From Chelydra serpentina (Eukaryota > Chordata > Testudines > Chelydridae): a DNA stretch of 64,000 nt. Each line of letters begins with the position of its first letter. Position 1 is the first letter of the stretch. The notes under the pieces are model-generated. The model was not told where the DNA came from. It did not search any database and worked only from the letters and a program-made list of their open reading frames with translations. A program made the translations under genes and the position numbers. Shown in pieces: positions 1 through 10,400 of this stretch. The DNA lies in contig JBAIAC010000003.1 in NCBI GenBank assembly GCA_037349315.1, positions 15,066,501-15,130,500 of the forward strand, written 5' to 3'.

Positions 1-694
1 GGATAAAGAAGGTGTTGGGAGGAGTCCATGGGGAAGTAGCCCAGGGAGTTGTAGCTGTCGTGCAGTTGTTCCAGGAGGCACTCTAAACAGCTGCAGTTCA
101 CAAGGCCCTGGGCTGGAACCCGGAGTAGAGGGCGGGCCCGGGTTCCCCCCAAAACTCCCAACTCCTGATCAGACACAGGAGGAGTTAACCTGGACTGTGG
201 ATTCTACCAGAGGGGAAGATCTCTGAGGCAAGCAAAATCCGCCAATAAGCGCAGGACCCACCGAGGTAGAGGAGGAACTTTGTCACAAAACCAAAAGTCA
301 CATCACATTAGGTTACTCCCAATCCCAAAGTCACTTACCCCAAATCAATTGGTAGTCTGGATCTTATGCCAAGAACAATGCTGATAGCCAATTCTCTAGT
401 AAACTAGCAAAAGGTTTATTAGCTAAGAAAAAGAAATGAGAGTTATTGAGAGATGAAAGCAGGTAAAACATATTAACAGGTGAGTCAAAGTTTGTAAATC
501 CAAATGTTAGCAGAGATGTAGTAATCTGCCAGTCTCCAAAAGTCTTTCAGGGTTACCCAGGAGAACTCTGGGGATCTCTGTCCACTCGCTCAGTATTTCC
601 ACCCTGTTGGAATTGAGACAGTCCAGAGAGAGGGCTGTGGCTGGGGGCAAGCAGCTCCCAGGTTGATTGGGGGAAAAGGTACAGCTGGGGCCAT
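1..694. repeat. LTR-like or other interspersed repeat, unassigned
   Basis: GC-rich sequence to about 290 (GGCGGGCCCGGGTTCCCCCC, GGCAAGCAAAATCCGCC), then AT-rich sequence. I recall similar sequence from turtle retroelements but see no defining ends or motifs. No gene found. Confidence 0.3.
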
Positions 695-1270
695 GCTCCA
701 ATCAGGGCTCAGCTGGCCCTTATAAGAGGGCAGTGGGGCAGGAGCAGACAGTCTCCTCTAGTTGTGGGGAGAGATGGGCCTGACTGCTGGGAAGCTTGAG
801 AAGGTACCGGGAGTGGAGCAGGGCTGGGGAAGACCAGAGGCGCTGGGGAGCTCTGACCTGGAAACCCCCTGGGCTGCAGGCCTAGAGTAAGGCTAAAAGG
901 GGTACTGGGGTTGCAGGGGGCAGCCCATGGGTAAGCAGAGGCAGCAGGTCCAAACCCCCTTTGCCTGTGATGAGTGGCTTATATACTGCAGTCTGCCCCA
1001 GTGAACGGGGGCTAGACGGTGACTGGGCAGTAGCCAAAGACTGAGGTGGGGATAGCGGGTGGGGGTTCCCCTGGGTGGGGAGACCCAGATAGGGGGGGTA
1101 CTGCAGGTGGCACCACCCTGGCAGAAAAGGGGGTGCCGGGGTCCAGGAGGGACTCGAGGCCCAGCGGCAAGCGGGACACCAGCCTGCGTAGGGTGCTCTG
1201 GAGGCTGGAAGAGCTAATTTCCCGAGAGACCAGCAGGAGGCGCTGCAGGGGTGAGTCTCGCCCCGTTACA
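695..1270 (+). mobile_element. Partial LTR of the same family as 61564-62627
   Basis: From CAATCAGGGCTCAGCTGGCC through GCCCTTATAAGAGGGCAG to GACCAGCAGGAGGCGC and the end CCCCGTTACA, this follows the 3' half of the LTR at 61564 word for word with substitutions. The left part is missing or replaced, and I found no target duplication. Confidence 0.75.
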
Positions 1271-1533
1271 AACCCATATTTATAGCTTCCCCCGCAGGAG
1301 GCAATCTGATAAGTGTCTTTATTCCTCCATGATCCCTGGCTTTGAAATTAGCATTTCCTGTTACAGCCGTTATGTCTATTATCATTTGCAAGGTTCCATT
1401 TATGTTTGAGTTTAGTCGCAGGGAGATGCAGAATGTAAAAGGTAATGTAATAGCAAACAACAATCCTTCATTAGTTTTCATGAAGTTTTAACACCGGATT
1501 ACAATCTTACATGAACACACCTTTGATTGTGTT

Positions 1534-1713
1534 GGAGGGGAGGGATAGCTCAGTGGTTTGAGCATTGGCCTGCTAAACCCAGGGTTGTGAGTTCAATCCT
1601 TGAGGGGGCCATTTGGGGATCTGGGGCAAAAATTGGGGCTTGGTCCTGCTTTGAGCAGGGGGTTGGACTAGATGACCTCCTAAGGTTCCTTCCAACACTG
1701 ATATTCTATGATT
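1534..1713 (+). mobile_element. tRNA-derived SINE with CR1-like tail
   Basis: The 5' part has RNA polymerase III promoter boxes: box A TAGCTCAGTGG and box B GAGTTCAATCC. A unique body follows, then a 3' tail GGTTGGACTAGATGACCTCC and AACACTGATATTCTATGATT. This layout and sequence match the turtle tRNA-derived SINE family. The tail is nearly the same as the 3' end of the CR1 copy near 6580-6640, so the SINE was probably copied by CR1 enzymes. Confidence 0.85.
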
Positions 1714-2261
1714 TAGTATTATGGGACCTCTCGGTGACACCTGCTATTAAATCTTGGCTGAGAGCTGTGGAGAGGTCATAGTGATCTGTGCAGAGTGTAC
1801 GGGGTGCAGTTTGAAGTTCTCCTGAAAACATAAGCTCTTATTGTTAGTAGCTATAGATTCAGAAATTAAGCTCCAGTTGTTAAAACTGAGGGAGTCTTCA
1901 GAAATCACTGTGCCACTCCTAACCCATTCTTCTTCTGTGTTTTCACTGTTTCAGGCTCACTGCAGACCTTGCTCAGTTTAATCCAGATGCCTTTTCTGTA
2001 AAAGAGTCTGCTAAGAAGGCAGTTTGCTCCAGCAGGCTTCAAAAACTAGCACATCCTATTAAGCGCTGAACCCCTTGGCTCTTGTGTTCATTAAATCCTT
2101 AGAAGATTCAAGGCTGTCTTGTCTGCTATCCCCCTCCCCAGTGTGTTTGATTACATGTTGTAGATAGACTGTATGTTTGGGGGAGTTTGAATAAAGAAGA
2201 GGTGGATGATCTAGGGAAAAGCCCTCCAGTGATTCAACTGCTGCTGCTTTTAAATATGTTG

Positions 2262-2463
2262 GAGCGACAAAGAGTCCTGTAGCACCTTATAGAGTAACAG
2301 ATATATTGGAGCATAAGCTTTCATGGGCGAAGACCCATGCGTCTGATGAAGTGGGTCTTCGCCCACGAAAGCTTATGCTCCAAAATATCTGTTGGTCTAT
2401 AAGGTGCCACAAGACTCTTTGTCGCTCTTGCAGATCCAGACTGACACGGCTACCCCTCTGATA
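2262..2463 (+). mobile_element. Fold-back retroinsertion with 15-bp target duplication
   Basis: Bases 2262-2337 are the near-exact inverted complement of 2352-2427, separated by a 14-base spacer, after which a LINE/SINE-type tail continues to ACGGCTACCCCTCTGATAC. The same 15 bases, CTTTTAAATATGTTG, stand just before (2247-2261) and just after (2464-2478). Duplications of that length are typical of target-primed reverse transcription. A related tail at about 44425-44515 lacks the inverted arm, so the arm belongs to this insertion. I do not have a safe family name for the element. Confidence 0.75.
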
Positions 2464-2850
2464 CTTTTAAATATGTTGCATCTCTACCCAAATTCTCAAA
2501 TTTTGTCCAAAAATTAAAAAAACTCAGAGTATCTCTTTGCACTATTAGGGCTGGATCATACTCCCCATGCCCTGAGTTCCTTTGCTTCTCAGTGGTGCCC
2601 TATGAGAGGATTTCTTCCACGAGTGCTGTAGCCCATCCAACTCCACATTTTTTTTTATACTCGCCTTGTGCTTAATTTGGCCTCTTCCCCACACATACTG
2701 CCCATATATAACCTGTTTTAGTTTCATCTTCATGGGTGGGCCCAGAACCACCGTGGTCAGCAAAGACATGCCTTTCACTTCGCTGGGAGGCACCTACAAC
2801 CCAATGCAGAAATCCTTTCTCATGTTTTTCGTAAGCGATTTCCATTCACT

Positions 2851-3317
2851 GTTAGAGCAGGGTGAATTTTTTTTAATTTTTTTTTTGGCAAATAGCTTAT
2901 TCACCAAAAAATGTAGTTTCAGTCAACCTGAAACTATTTGCAAATCTGGGTCGAATTCAGTGAATAGTTTTGGCTGGGGGAAAAAAAACTAAAAAATATT
3001 CTGAAAATGCTGAAGTGAAACATTTTGATTTTTTTTGTTTCAAAATGATGATTTGTTAAAAAATTTAGCTAGGGTTAGCTAATTTCCCCCCAAAGTGTAA
3101 AAAACTCCCAAAATGAAATGAAACCTTCTATTTTGAGTTGAACTAAAGGTTTTGTTTGACCTGAAACAAAAAAAATATTTTTCTTTTAGGGTGAGAAATA
3201 CTGAAAAATTGTCATTTTGGGTTGAACCGAAACAAAACATTTTTCTTTTTCTTTTTCTTTCTTTTTTTTTTTTTTTCAGATTGGTCACTGAACTGAACTC
3301 AGTTATTCAACCAGCTC
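2851..3317. repeat. AT-rich foldback repeat, AGAGCTGG ends
   Basis: T- and A-rich sequence of TTTTGTTTCAAAATGATG and GTTGAACCGAAACAAAACAT type, closed by CCAGCTCTATATTT near 3311. Similar stretches occur near 24190, 26160, 32170 and 41685. Together they look like a MITE family whose ends carry AGAGCTGG and CCAGCTCT. Confidence 0.5.
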
Positions 3318-3486
3318 TATATTTACACTTGGATTACTTTGTAAATGAAGAATATTATTCATATATTGCTACTGTAACAGGTGAAAGGGATGCGTATATG
3401 CTCACGTGTAATCTGTTCTTTGCTTTAGGGACTTAAAATCCCATATGGAATGCCAATAGGTGTGGAGGAGCACATGTTCAGGGAAC

Positions 3487-3676
3487 ATAAGAACGGCCAG
3501 ACTGGGTCAGACCAATGGTCCATCCAGCCCGGTATCCTGTCTGCCGACAGTGGCCAATGCCAGGTGCCCCAGAGGGAATGAACAGAACAAGTGATCCATC
3601 CCCTGTCACCCATTCCCAGCTTCTGGCAAACAGAGGCTAAGAGCACCATCTCTACCCATCCTGGCTAATAGCCAGT
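3487..3676 (-). mobile_element. CR1 LINE 3'-end fragment
   Basis: The plus strand begins GAACATAAGAACGGCCAGAC and continues with TGGGTCAGACCAATGG. This is the reverse complement of the 3' end of the CR1 subfamily that closes at about 5610 and 63140. It abuts the forward CR1 copy that follows. Confidence 0.75.
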
Positions 3677-3679
3677 GAT

Positions 3680-5609
3680 AAGAGCAACTCTTAGCAATGC
3701 AGTTATTAAAGGGGATACTAGTAAAGAGGATAGGAAAGAAGCTGATAAAGTGCAGGTAGAAGCTAGTGAGGAACAGTCAAATGTAAAAGAGTCCCATTTA
3801 AATATAAGATGTGAAGGAAAGCAACTGAATATTGACAAAATGTACAAGTGTTTATATACAAATATTAGAAGTCTAAATACTAGAGTGAACTGGCGTGCCT
3901 GGCAATAAATGTGGATGTTGATATAACAGGCATAACAGAAACTTGGTGGAATGATGATAATCAATAGGACACGGCGGGTCGGCTCTACCTTTTTTGCCGC
4001 CCCAAGCGGTGAAGCAAAAAAAATATATATATACCTGCCGCAGCAGTGCCGCCGAATAAGAAAAAAATTAAAAGCTGCTGCAGCAGTACCACCGAAGAAG
4101 AAGGGGGAAAAAAAAAGCCGGAGTGCCGCCCCAAGAATGGCTGGAATACCGCCCCTTCACATTTGCTGCCCCAGGCACCTGCTTCCTTAGCTGGTGCCTA
4201 GAGCCGGCCCTCGGACACGGTAATACCAGGGTACAAAATAGATAGGAATGATAGTGTAGTTTGTGCTCATGGGGGAGTGGCACAGTATGTGACAGAAAGC
4301 ATAGAGTCAAATAAAGTAACAATCTTAAATAAATCAAACTGTACCATAGAATCTCTATGGATAGAAAGAACAGAATTATCAGACTCATAGATAGACATGA
4401 TATATTAAGGAAGAATCTTTTGACAAGGTCCTACATGAAAGGCTCTTAAAAAAAAAAAAGCAGTCATGGGATAAGAGAGAAGGTCCTCTCTTGGATCAGT
4501 AACTGATTAAAAGATAGGAAACGATTTATTCCTACCTTTTATCAGTTTTCACAATGGAGAGAGGAAGAAATAATGGGGTTCTCCAAGGATCTATCCTGGG
4601 ACCTGTGCTATTCAACATATTCATGAATGATCTGGAAAAGGGGGTGAAAAGTGAAGTGGCAAAGTTTGCAGATGATAGAAAATTACTCATGATAGTTGAG
4701 TCCAAAACAGACTGAAGAGTTAAAGGAGTCTCACAAAACTGAGGGACTGAGTGACGGAATGGTAGATGAAATTCAGTGTTGATAAGTTCAAAGTAATGCA
4801 CATTAGAAAACATAACCCAACTGTACATACAAAATGATGGGGTCTAAATTAGCTGTTACCACTCAAGAAAGAGATCTTGGAGTCAGTGGATAGTTCTCTG
4901 CAAACCGTTGCTCAATTTGTAGCGGCAGTCAAAAAAGCGAACAGAATGTTAGGAACCATTAGGAAAGAGATAGATAATAAAACAGAAAATATCATAAAGC
5001 CACTATATAAATCCATGGTACACCCACACCTTGAATATTGCGTGCAGTTCTGGTTCCCCCATCTCAAAAAATACATTAGAATCGGAAAAGGTACAGAGAA
5101 ATGCAACAAAAATGATTAGGGGTATGGAATAGCTTCCACGTGTGGAGAGATTAAAAAGACTGAGACTGTCCATCTTAGAAAAGAAACAACTAAGGGGGCA
5201 TATGATAGGGGGTCTATAAAATCATGAATGGCTTGGAGAACGTGAATAAGGAAGTGTTGTTTACTACTTCACCTAACACAAGAACTAGAGGACACCCATT
5301 TCTTTACATAGCACACAGTCAACCTATGGAACTCATTGCTGGGGGATGCTGGGGGAAGGCCAAAATTATAACTGGGTTCAAAAAAGAATTAGATATTAGC
5401 CAAGATGGTCAGGGATAGAACCCGATGCTCCAGATATCCCTAAACCTCCAACTACCAGGAAGCTGGGCTAGACAACAGGGAATGGATGATCACTTCCAAT
5501 TTCTGTGTTCTGTTCATTCTCTTGGAAGCACCTGGCAGTGTCAGAAGACAGGATACTAGGCTAGATAGACCATTGGTCTAATCCAGTCTGGCTATTGTTA
5601 TGTTCTTAA
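3680..5609 (+). mobile_element. Degenerate CR1 LINE (endonuclease and RT remnants), split by a MITE
   Basis: Starts with an endonuclease-domain remnant (frame around 3850-3960 reads NIRSLN, then ITETWW, a typical APE motif). It is interrupted at 3975-4212 by a MITE and resumes with the same frame. From about 4560 a reverse transcriptase stretch reads [20 protein letters not shown] and FADD, the catalytic box form common in CR1. It ends at ATTGTTATGTTCTTAA. Stops and internal deletions (for example near 4390-4440) make it non-functional. Confidence 0.8.
3975..4212. mobile_element. hAT-like MITE with perfect 8-bp target duplication
   Basis: A 238-bp insertion in the CR1 copy, flanked by GGACACGG at 3967-3974 and 4213-4220. 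The ends are inverted (CGGGTCGGCTCTA and TAGAGCCGGCCCT). The 8-bp duplication and end sequence fit the hAT superfamily. A relative lies at 58510-58802. No coding capacity. Confidence 0.85.
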
Positions 5610-6648
5610 GCACCCTCAGCAAATTTGTGGATGACACTAAGTTGGGGGGAGAGGTAGATATGCTGGAGGGTAGGGATAGGGTCCAAAGTGACCTAGACAA
5701 ATTGAAGGATTGAGCTAAAAGAAATCTGATGAGGTTCAACAAGGACAAGTGCAGAGTCCTGCACTTAGGAAGGAAGAATCCCATGCACTGTTACAGGCTG
5801 GGGACCAATTGGCTAAGCAGCAGTTCTGCAGCAAAGGACCTGGGGATTACAGTGGACAAGAAGCTGGATATGAGTCAACAGTGTGCCCTTGTTGCCAAGA
5901 AGGCTAACAGCATATTGGGCTGCATTAGCAGGAGCATTGCCAGCAGATAGGGTGACCAGACAGCACCTGTGAAAAATCAGGACGGGGGTGGGGGGTAATA
6001 GGAGTCTATTTAAGAAAAAGACCCAAAAATCGGGACTGTCCCTATAAAATTGGGACATCTGGTCACCCTACCAGCAGATCGAGGGAAGAGATTATTCCCC
6101 TCTATTTGACACTGATGAGGCCACATCTGGAGTATTGTGTCCAGTTTTGGTCCCCCACACTACAGAAAGGATGTGGACAAATTGGCAAGAGTCCAGTCGA
6201 GGGCAACAAAAATGATTAGGGGGCTGGGGCACATGACTTACGAGGAGCGGCTAAGGTAACTGGGGTTATTTAGTCTGTAGAAGAGAAGAGTGAGGGGGGA
6301 TTTGACAGCAGCCCCAACTACCTGAATGGGGGTTCCAAAGAGGATGGAGCTCGGCTGTTCTCAGTGGTGGCAGATGACAGAACAAGGAGCAATGGTCTCA
6401 AGTTGCAGTGGGGGAGGTTTAGGTTGGATATTAGGAAACACTATTTTACTAGTAGGGTGGTGAAGCACTGGAATGGGTTACCTAGGGAAGTGGTGGAATC
6501 TCCTTCCTTAGAGGTGTTTAAGGCCCAGATTGACAAAGCCCTGGCTGGGATGATGTAGTTGGGGTTGGTCATGCTTTGAGCAGGGGGTTGGACTAGATGA
6601 CCTCCTGAGGTCCCTTCAAACCCTAATCGTCTATGATTCTATAGCCCT
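5610..6648 (+). mobile_element. CR1 LINE 3' portion, interrupted by a MITE
   Basis: Encodes the end of CR1 ORF2 in broken frames ([20 protein letters not shown], then [20 protein letters not shown]). It ends with the typical tail GGTTGGACTAGATGACCTCC and CTATGATTCTATAG. A 121-bp MITE sits at 5949-6069. It directly follows another CR1 copy, so one may have inserted at the end of the other. Confidence 0.85.
5949..6069 (+). mobile_element. MITE, AGGGTGACCAGA family, copy A
   Basis: 121 bp with inverted ends AGGGTGACCAGA and TCTGGTCACCCT. It interrupts CR1 and duplicates its target (gCCAGCAGAT at 5939-5948, aCCAGCAGAT at 6070-6079), 9 of 10 bases identical. The centre holds CCCAAAAATCGGGACTGTCC. 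No open frame. Confidence 0.88.
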
Positions 6649-7299
6649 TGTGCAAGCAACCCAAGCTACGTGAGGCCTGAGCTATCAACTTTCAGAGCCA
6701 AGACTTTGCTCAGACCTGTCAGTGTGGTGCTGTCTGCTGATGCTGTATGTTTTCATATTGCATTCATATGCACCTGTCAACAAAAGGCATTTAGCAGACT
6801 ATGAAGAGCAACTAATGTTTGTATTTATATGAAGGAGGGTGCCTTCAGCGCTGGGAACACATGACCCTAATATCCTGCCAGGCCTGGCCTAGGGAAGGAC
6901 TCATTGTTCTGAAAGGTGTTTTCTATCCCTCACCGCTATGATCTAGTCCATGTTGCCAGGTCTCATTCCAGGGAGCAGAGAGGTGTGTATGTTCCACGTT
7001 TCTCTGCTGGCCTCGGGCTAGTTACCAGGAAGCTTTGGGGAGTGTGGGTTGCAAGTCCAAGGTGAATAGGAAGATTTTTGGGTACTAACTAGAGACCAAG
7101 CAAAGAAGCCTTAAGAACTACTGTCTGGTGGGAACATGCAAGTTGTTTGTCCCTGATACACCCATTGGAGAGGCCAGAATGGTAATAGATGGGGGTGTAG
7201 AGCTTAGAATTCTGACTCTTTAATTACAACTCAGTTGGGTGCTGTTGCAGTACAGCTATGAGATGTATCCTAAACACTGCCTCTAGGACTTAGCCTGTT
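6649..7299. other. No gene seen
   Basis: Single-copy-looking sequence between two CR1 copies. No exon, repeat end or RNA gene recognised. Confidence 0.4.
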
Positions 7300-8060
7300 C
7301 ATAGAATCATAGAATCTCAGGGTTGGAAGGGACCTCAGGAGGTCATCTAGTCCAACCCCTGCTCAAAGCAGGACCAACCCCAACTAGATCATCCCAGCCA
7401 GGGCTTTGTCAAGCCTGACCTTAAAAACCTCTAAGGAAGGAGATTCCACCACCTCCCTAGGTAACCCATTCCAGTGCTTCACCACCCTACTAGTGAAAAA
7501 GGTTTTCCTAATATCCAACCTAAACCTCCCCCTCTGCAACTTGAGACCATTACTCCTTGTTCTGTCATCTTCTACCACTGAGAACAGTCTAGATCCATCC
7601 TCTTTGGAACCCCCTTTTAGGTAGTTGAAAGCAGCTATCAAATCCCCCCTCATTCTTCTCTTCTGCAGGCTAAACAATCCCAGTTACCTCAGCCTCTCCT
7701 CATAAGTCATGTGCTCCAGCCCCCTAATCATTTTTGTTGCCCTCCGCTGGACTCTTTCCAATTTATCCACATCCTTCTTGTAGTGTGGGGCCCAAAACTG
7801 GACACAGTACTCCAAATGAGGCCTCACCAGTGCCGAACAGAGGGGAATAATCACGTCCCTCGATCTGCTGGAAATGCCCCTACTTATGCAGCCCAAGATG
7901 CCGTTAGCCTTCTTGGCAACAAGGGCACACTGTTGACTCATATTCAGCTTTTCGTCCACTGTAATCCCTAGGTCCTTTTCTGCAGAACCGCTGCCCAGCC
8001 ATTCGGTCCCTAGTCTATAGCAGTGCATGGGATTCTTCCGTCCTAAGTGCAGGGCAAGTC
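7300..8060 (-). mobile_element. CR1 LINE 3' portion, reverse orientation
   Basis: On the minus strand the frame from 8028 reads [20 protein letters not shown] and that from 7677 contains [20 protein letters not shown], the same ORF2 C-terminal region as the copy at 5610. The 3' tail is complete at 7302-7380. Frameshifted and inactive, but less diverged than the other copies. Confidence 0.88.
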
Positions 8061-8729
8061 TGCTAGTCCTGGGCCAAACACACAGTCATTCTGGGATTGG
8101 AATCAGAGATGGAGTAGTGGATTGTGGATACTGGCATTTACCCACTTTGCATTTTTGGAGCCAGAAGTTTGCCAGCCCTTTGCCAACAGTGAATTCTGAT
8201 GGGACACCTTGTGTTTGCTACAAATAGTTGCTAGGTTAGGGGAATTTCCGGTGTGAGTGCTGGGCCCACGAAGAAACCTCACACAGAACACACACTTCAG
8301 AAATTACCACGACTGCCGTAATTGGGGAACTATGCTTTGATAAATGTGCTTGTGAATGCATGTGAGATTTCACGTCAGAGGTTATATGGCACTCCTGGGG
8401 TCGTAAGCTGGGCAATTGCTTGTGAGACTCACAAGAAACTTGACTCTTACTCATACCAGAAACGCTTGATTCAAGCTGTGTATTCTGCAAAGGTGTGAAG
8501 AACGTGGAGATATCTGTATTTTTAATGACTATTATGTGTATCTCTAGTTGAGCATCATAGTGTGACCAGCTCTATGGAACACCAAGGGGTAGTTCCCGCT
8601 GGAGCTCTCCACACATACCCAGAATGAGGCAATGACTCTAATTTAGTTGCTGCTGCTTAACAACAATACAATAAATCTACTGCTGGAGGTCTGCCCCCCC
8701 GACTTTCCTGAGGAAAAGCATAAACCTGA

Positions 8730-10400
8730 TGGGTTGTGCACCCCACACCAGCCTTGATAGGGTTAAGAAGGCCCTGAGAGGCCAGTTAGGTCACCTGGCA
8801 TCCCCTGAGAGAAGGAGGTTAATTGAGAATAAAGCCCAGCTGGGGAAGGGCTGGGACAGCCCTATCAAACCAGGAAGCTGAGCGTAGAAAGGGGCTTCAG
8901 GAGAAGGACTCTTCAGTCACTCCCTGGGATTGGCTTGGGGGTGGAGGTCTCATCAGGGATGACGAAGCGGTACAGGGGGAGAGTAAGCTCTCAGACCCTG
9001 TCCTGGAATAAGGAGTCTGGCAAGAGGCTAGGATGGGTAAAGTAGCCAGAGGGAGCAGAGTAAACTCCAGTGGTAAACCCAGACCCAGGAAGAGCCGATA
9101 GAGAGGTGGGGTGGGAAGGAGCCCAGGGAAACAGCAGCAGGGACTGGAACCAAGGCCCTGGATTGCTGGTTGTAGGGTCCTTAGGCCAGAACCCAGTGTC
9201 ATGGGCTGACCCGGGTTTCCCTGCCAGCCACTGACCGAGCGGCTCAGAGCCTGTGCCAGGGCCGAACACCGTCTGGAGATGGCATTTGGACAGGGGCCCT
9301 GTTGGACTTTGTAACTGTGGGCTAAATGGTGACCTTGGCAGGGCCATGTTACCCGAAGAAAAGCTATTGCAGAGCGAGGCAGCGAGAGCAACGTTCCCTC
9401 ACTTGAGTGTGAGGAGGCGTGTGAATGGTGAGCTTGTTACACGGGGTGACCAGGTTCAGGGCTCCCCATACAAACAGGGATTTTGAAATGGATAAAAGAC
9501 GGCCTGTGAACTTGGGGGAGAGAGAATGACTGGGGTCGGACTGACAGTAAAGGCTGCAGGGGGGCCCTCCCCCAGCCCAGTGCTGGGGTGTGTGTCTGAG
9601 ACAAAGGCGCCTATAGGAATTGCAAGGAAAGGTTAAGGTTTAGGCAGGATAACATGTGGATTGGCATTTTGTTGTTTTGACCCTTTCCCTGTCTTTGTTT
9701 TCCTATGGAAATATAAATCATGCTTGTTTCGAACAAGCCCTTCTCTGTCACTGTGTTCTCACGCTGGTCGTAGGCTCCGGAAATGTGCTCTATAGCAGGC
9801 GCCAAACCCAGCAGGACCTGCTGAGGTAAGATGGTTGGTGACCGTGGGTGGGAAATGGAGGTTCGAATTCCTACTCCAAAGCAGGCTGAGGGAAGAGATG
9901 AACTTTGGTCTCGGTGATCGAGTGCTGAGGGCTAGCACTCGAGTCAGCACTCGAGTCACTATTAGCACTAATTAGATTCCCCTGGAGAAAGTCTAATTGG
10001 ACTGAGGTGTACCTGATTATCAGGCCGGGTTGGGGCTGGGGAGTCAATGAGCCAATTAGCCTGTTAACAGGGAAGCTGTATGAAAGGGGACAGGAAGGAG
10101 GGCTGGGAGGGAAAGGAGGAGAGAAACAGAAAGGTAGGAGAGCCTGATAAAGGGGGTCCTCTGGGGAGACACCCCCGCCTCTTTTGGCGAAGGGGTGAGA
10201 AAGTTGAGCTGTGGTGTGTAGAGATACTGCTGTGTATTGTGGAGGGGTTAAAATACTGCAAAGAAACCGTGCAGTGGGGTTTACAAGCAAGGCCTCTATG
10301 TTGTGGAAGAGGCTGGGGGTGCAGCACGCTCTCTCCCATCCAGGATTGAGTTCTCTAACCAGTGGGCTATTGGGTGTAAGAGGTGAGATGGGGGCTGGCA
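8730..10400. repeat. LTR-like GC-rich sequence, borders not resolved
   Basis: Contains an LTR-like stretch from about 8737 to a TTGTTACAC end near 9441, then a U5-like stretch (CTGTGTTCTCACGCTGGTC near 9750) and GTCTAATTGGACTGAGGTG. TG...CA ends could not be matched to a target duplication, so this is a suggestion. The reading frames here look compositional. Confidence 0.35.

Noticed and set aside
1046..1285. 79-codon plus-strand frame
   Set aside because: Lies inside the LTR fragment that is also present at 61564. Repeat-derived.
1540..1612. Possible tRNA gene
   Set aside because: Box A and box B are present, but the sequence is the head of a repeated SINE with a LINE-type tail and does not fold as a complete tRNA.
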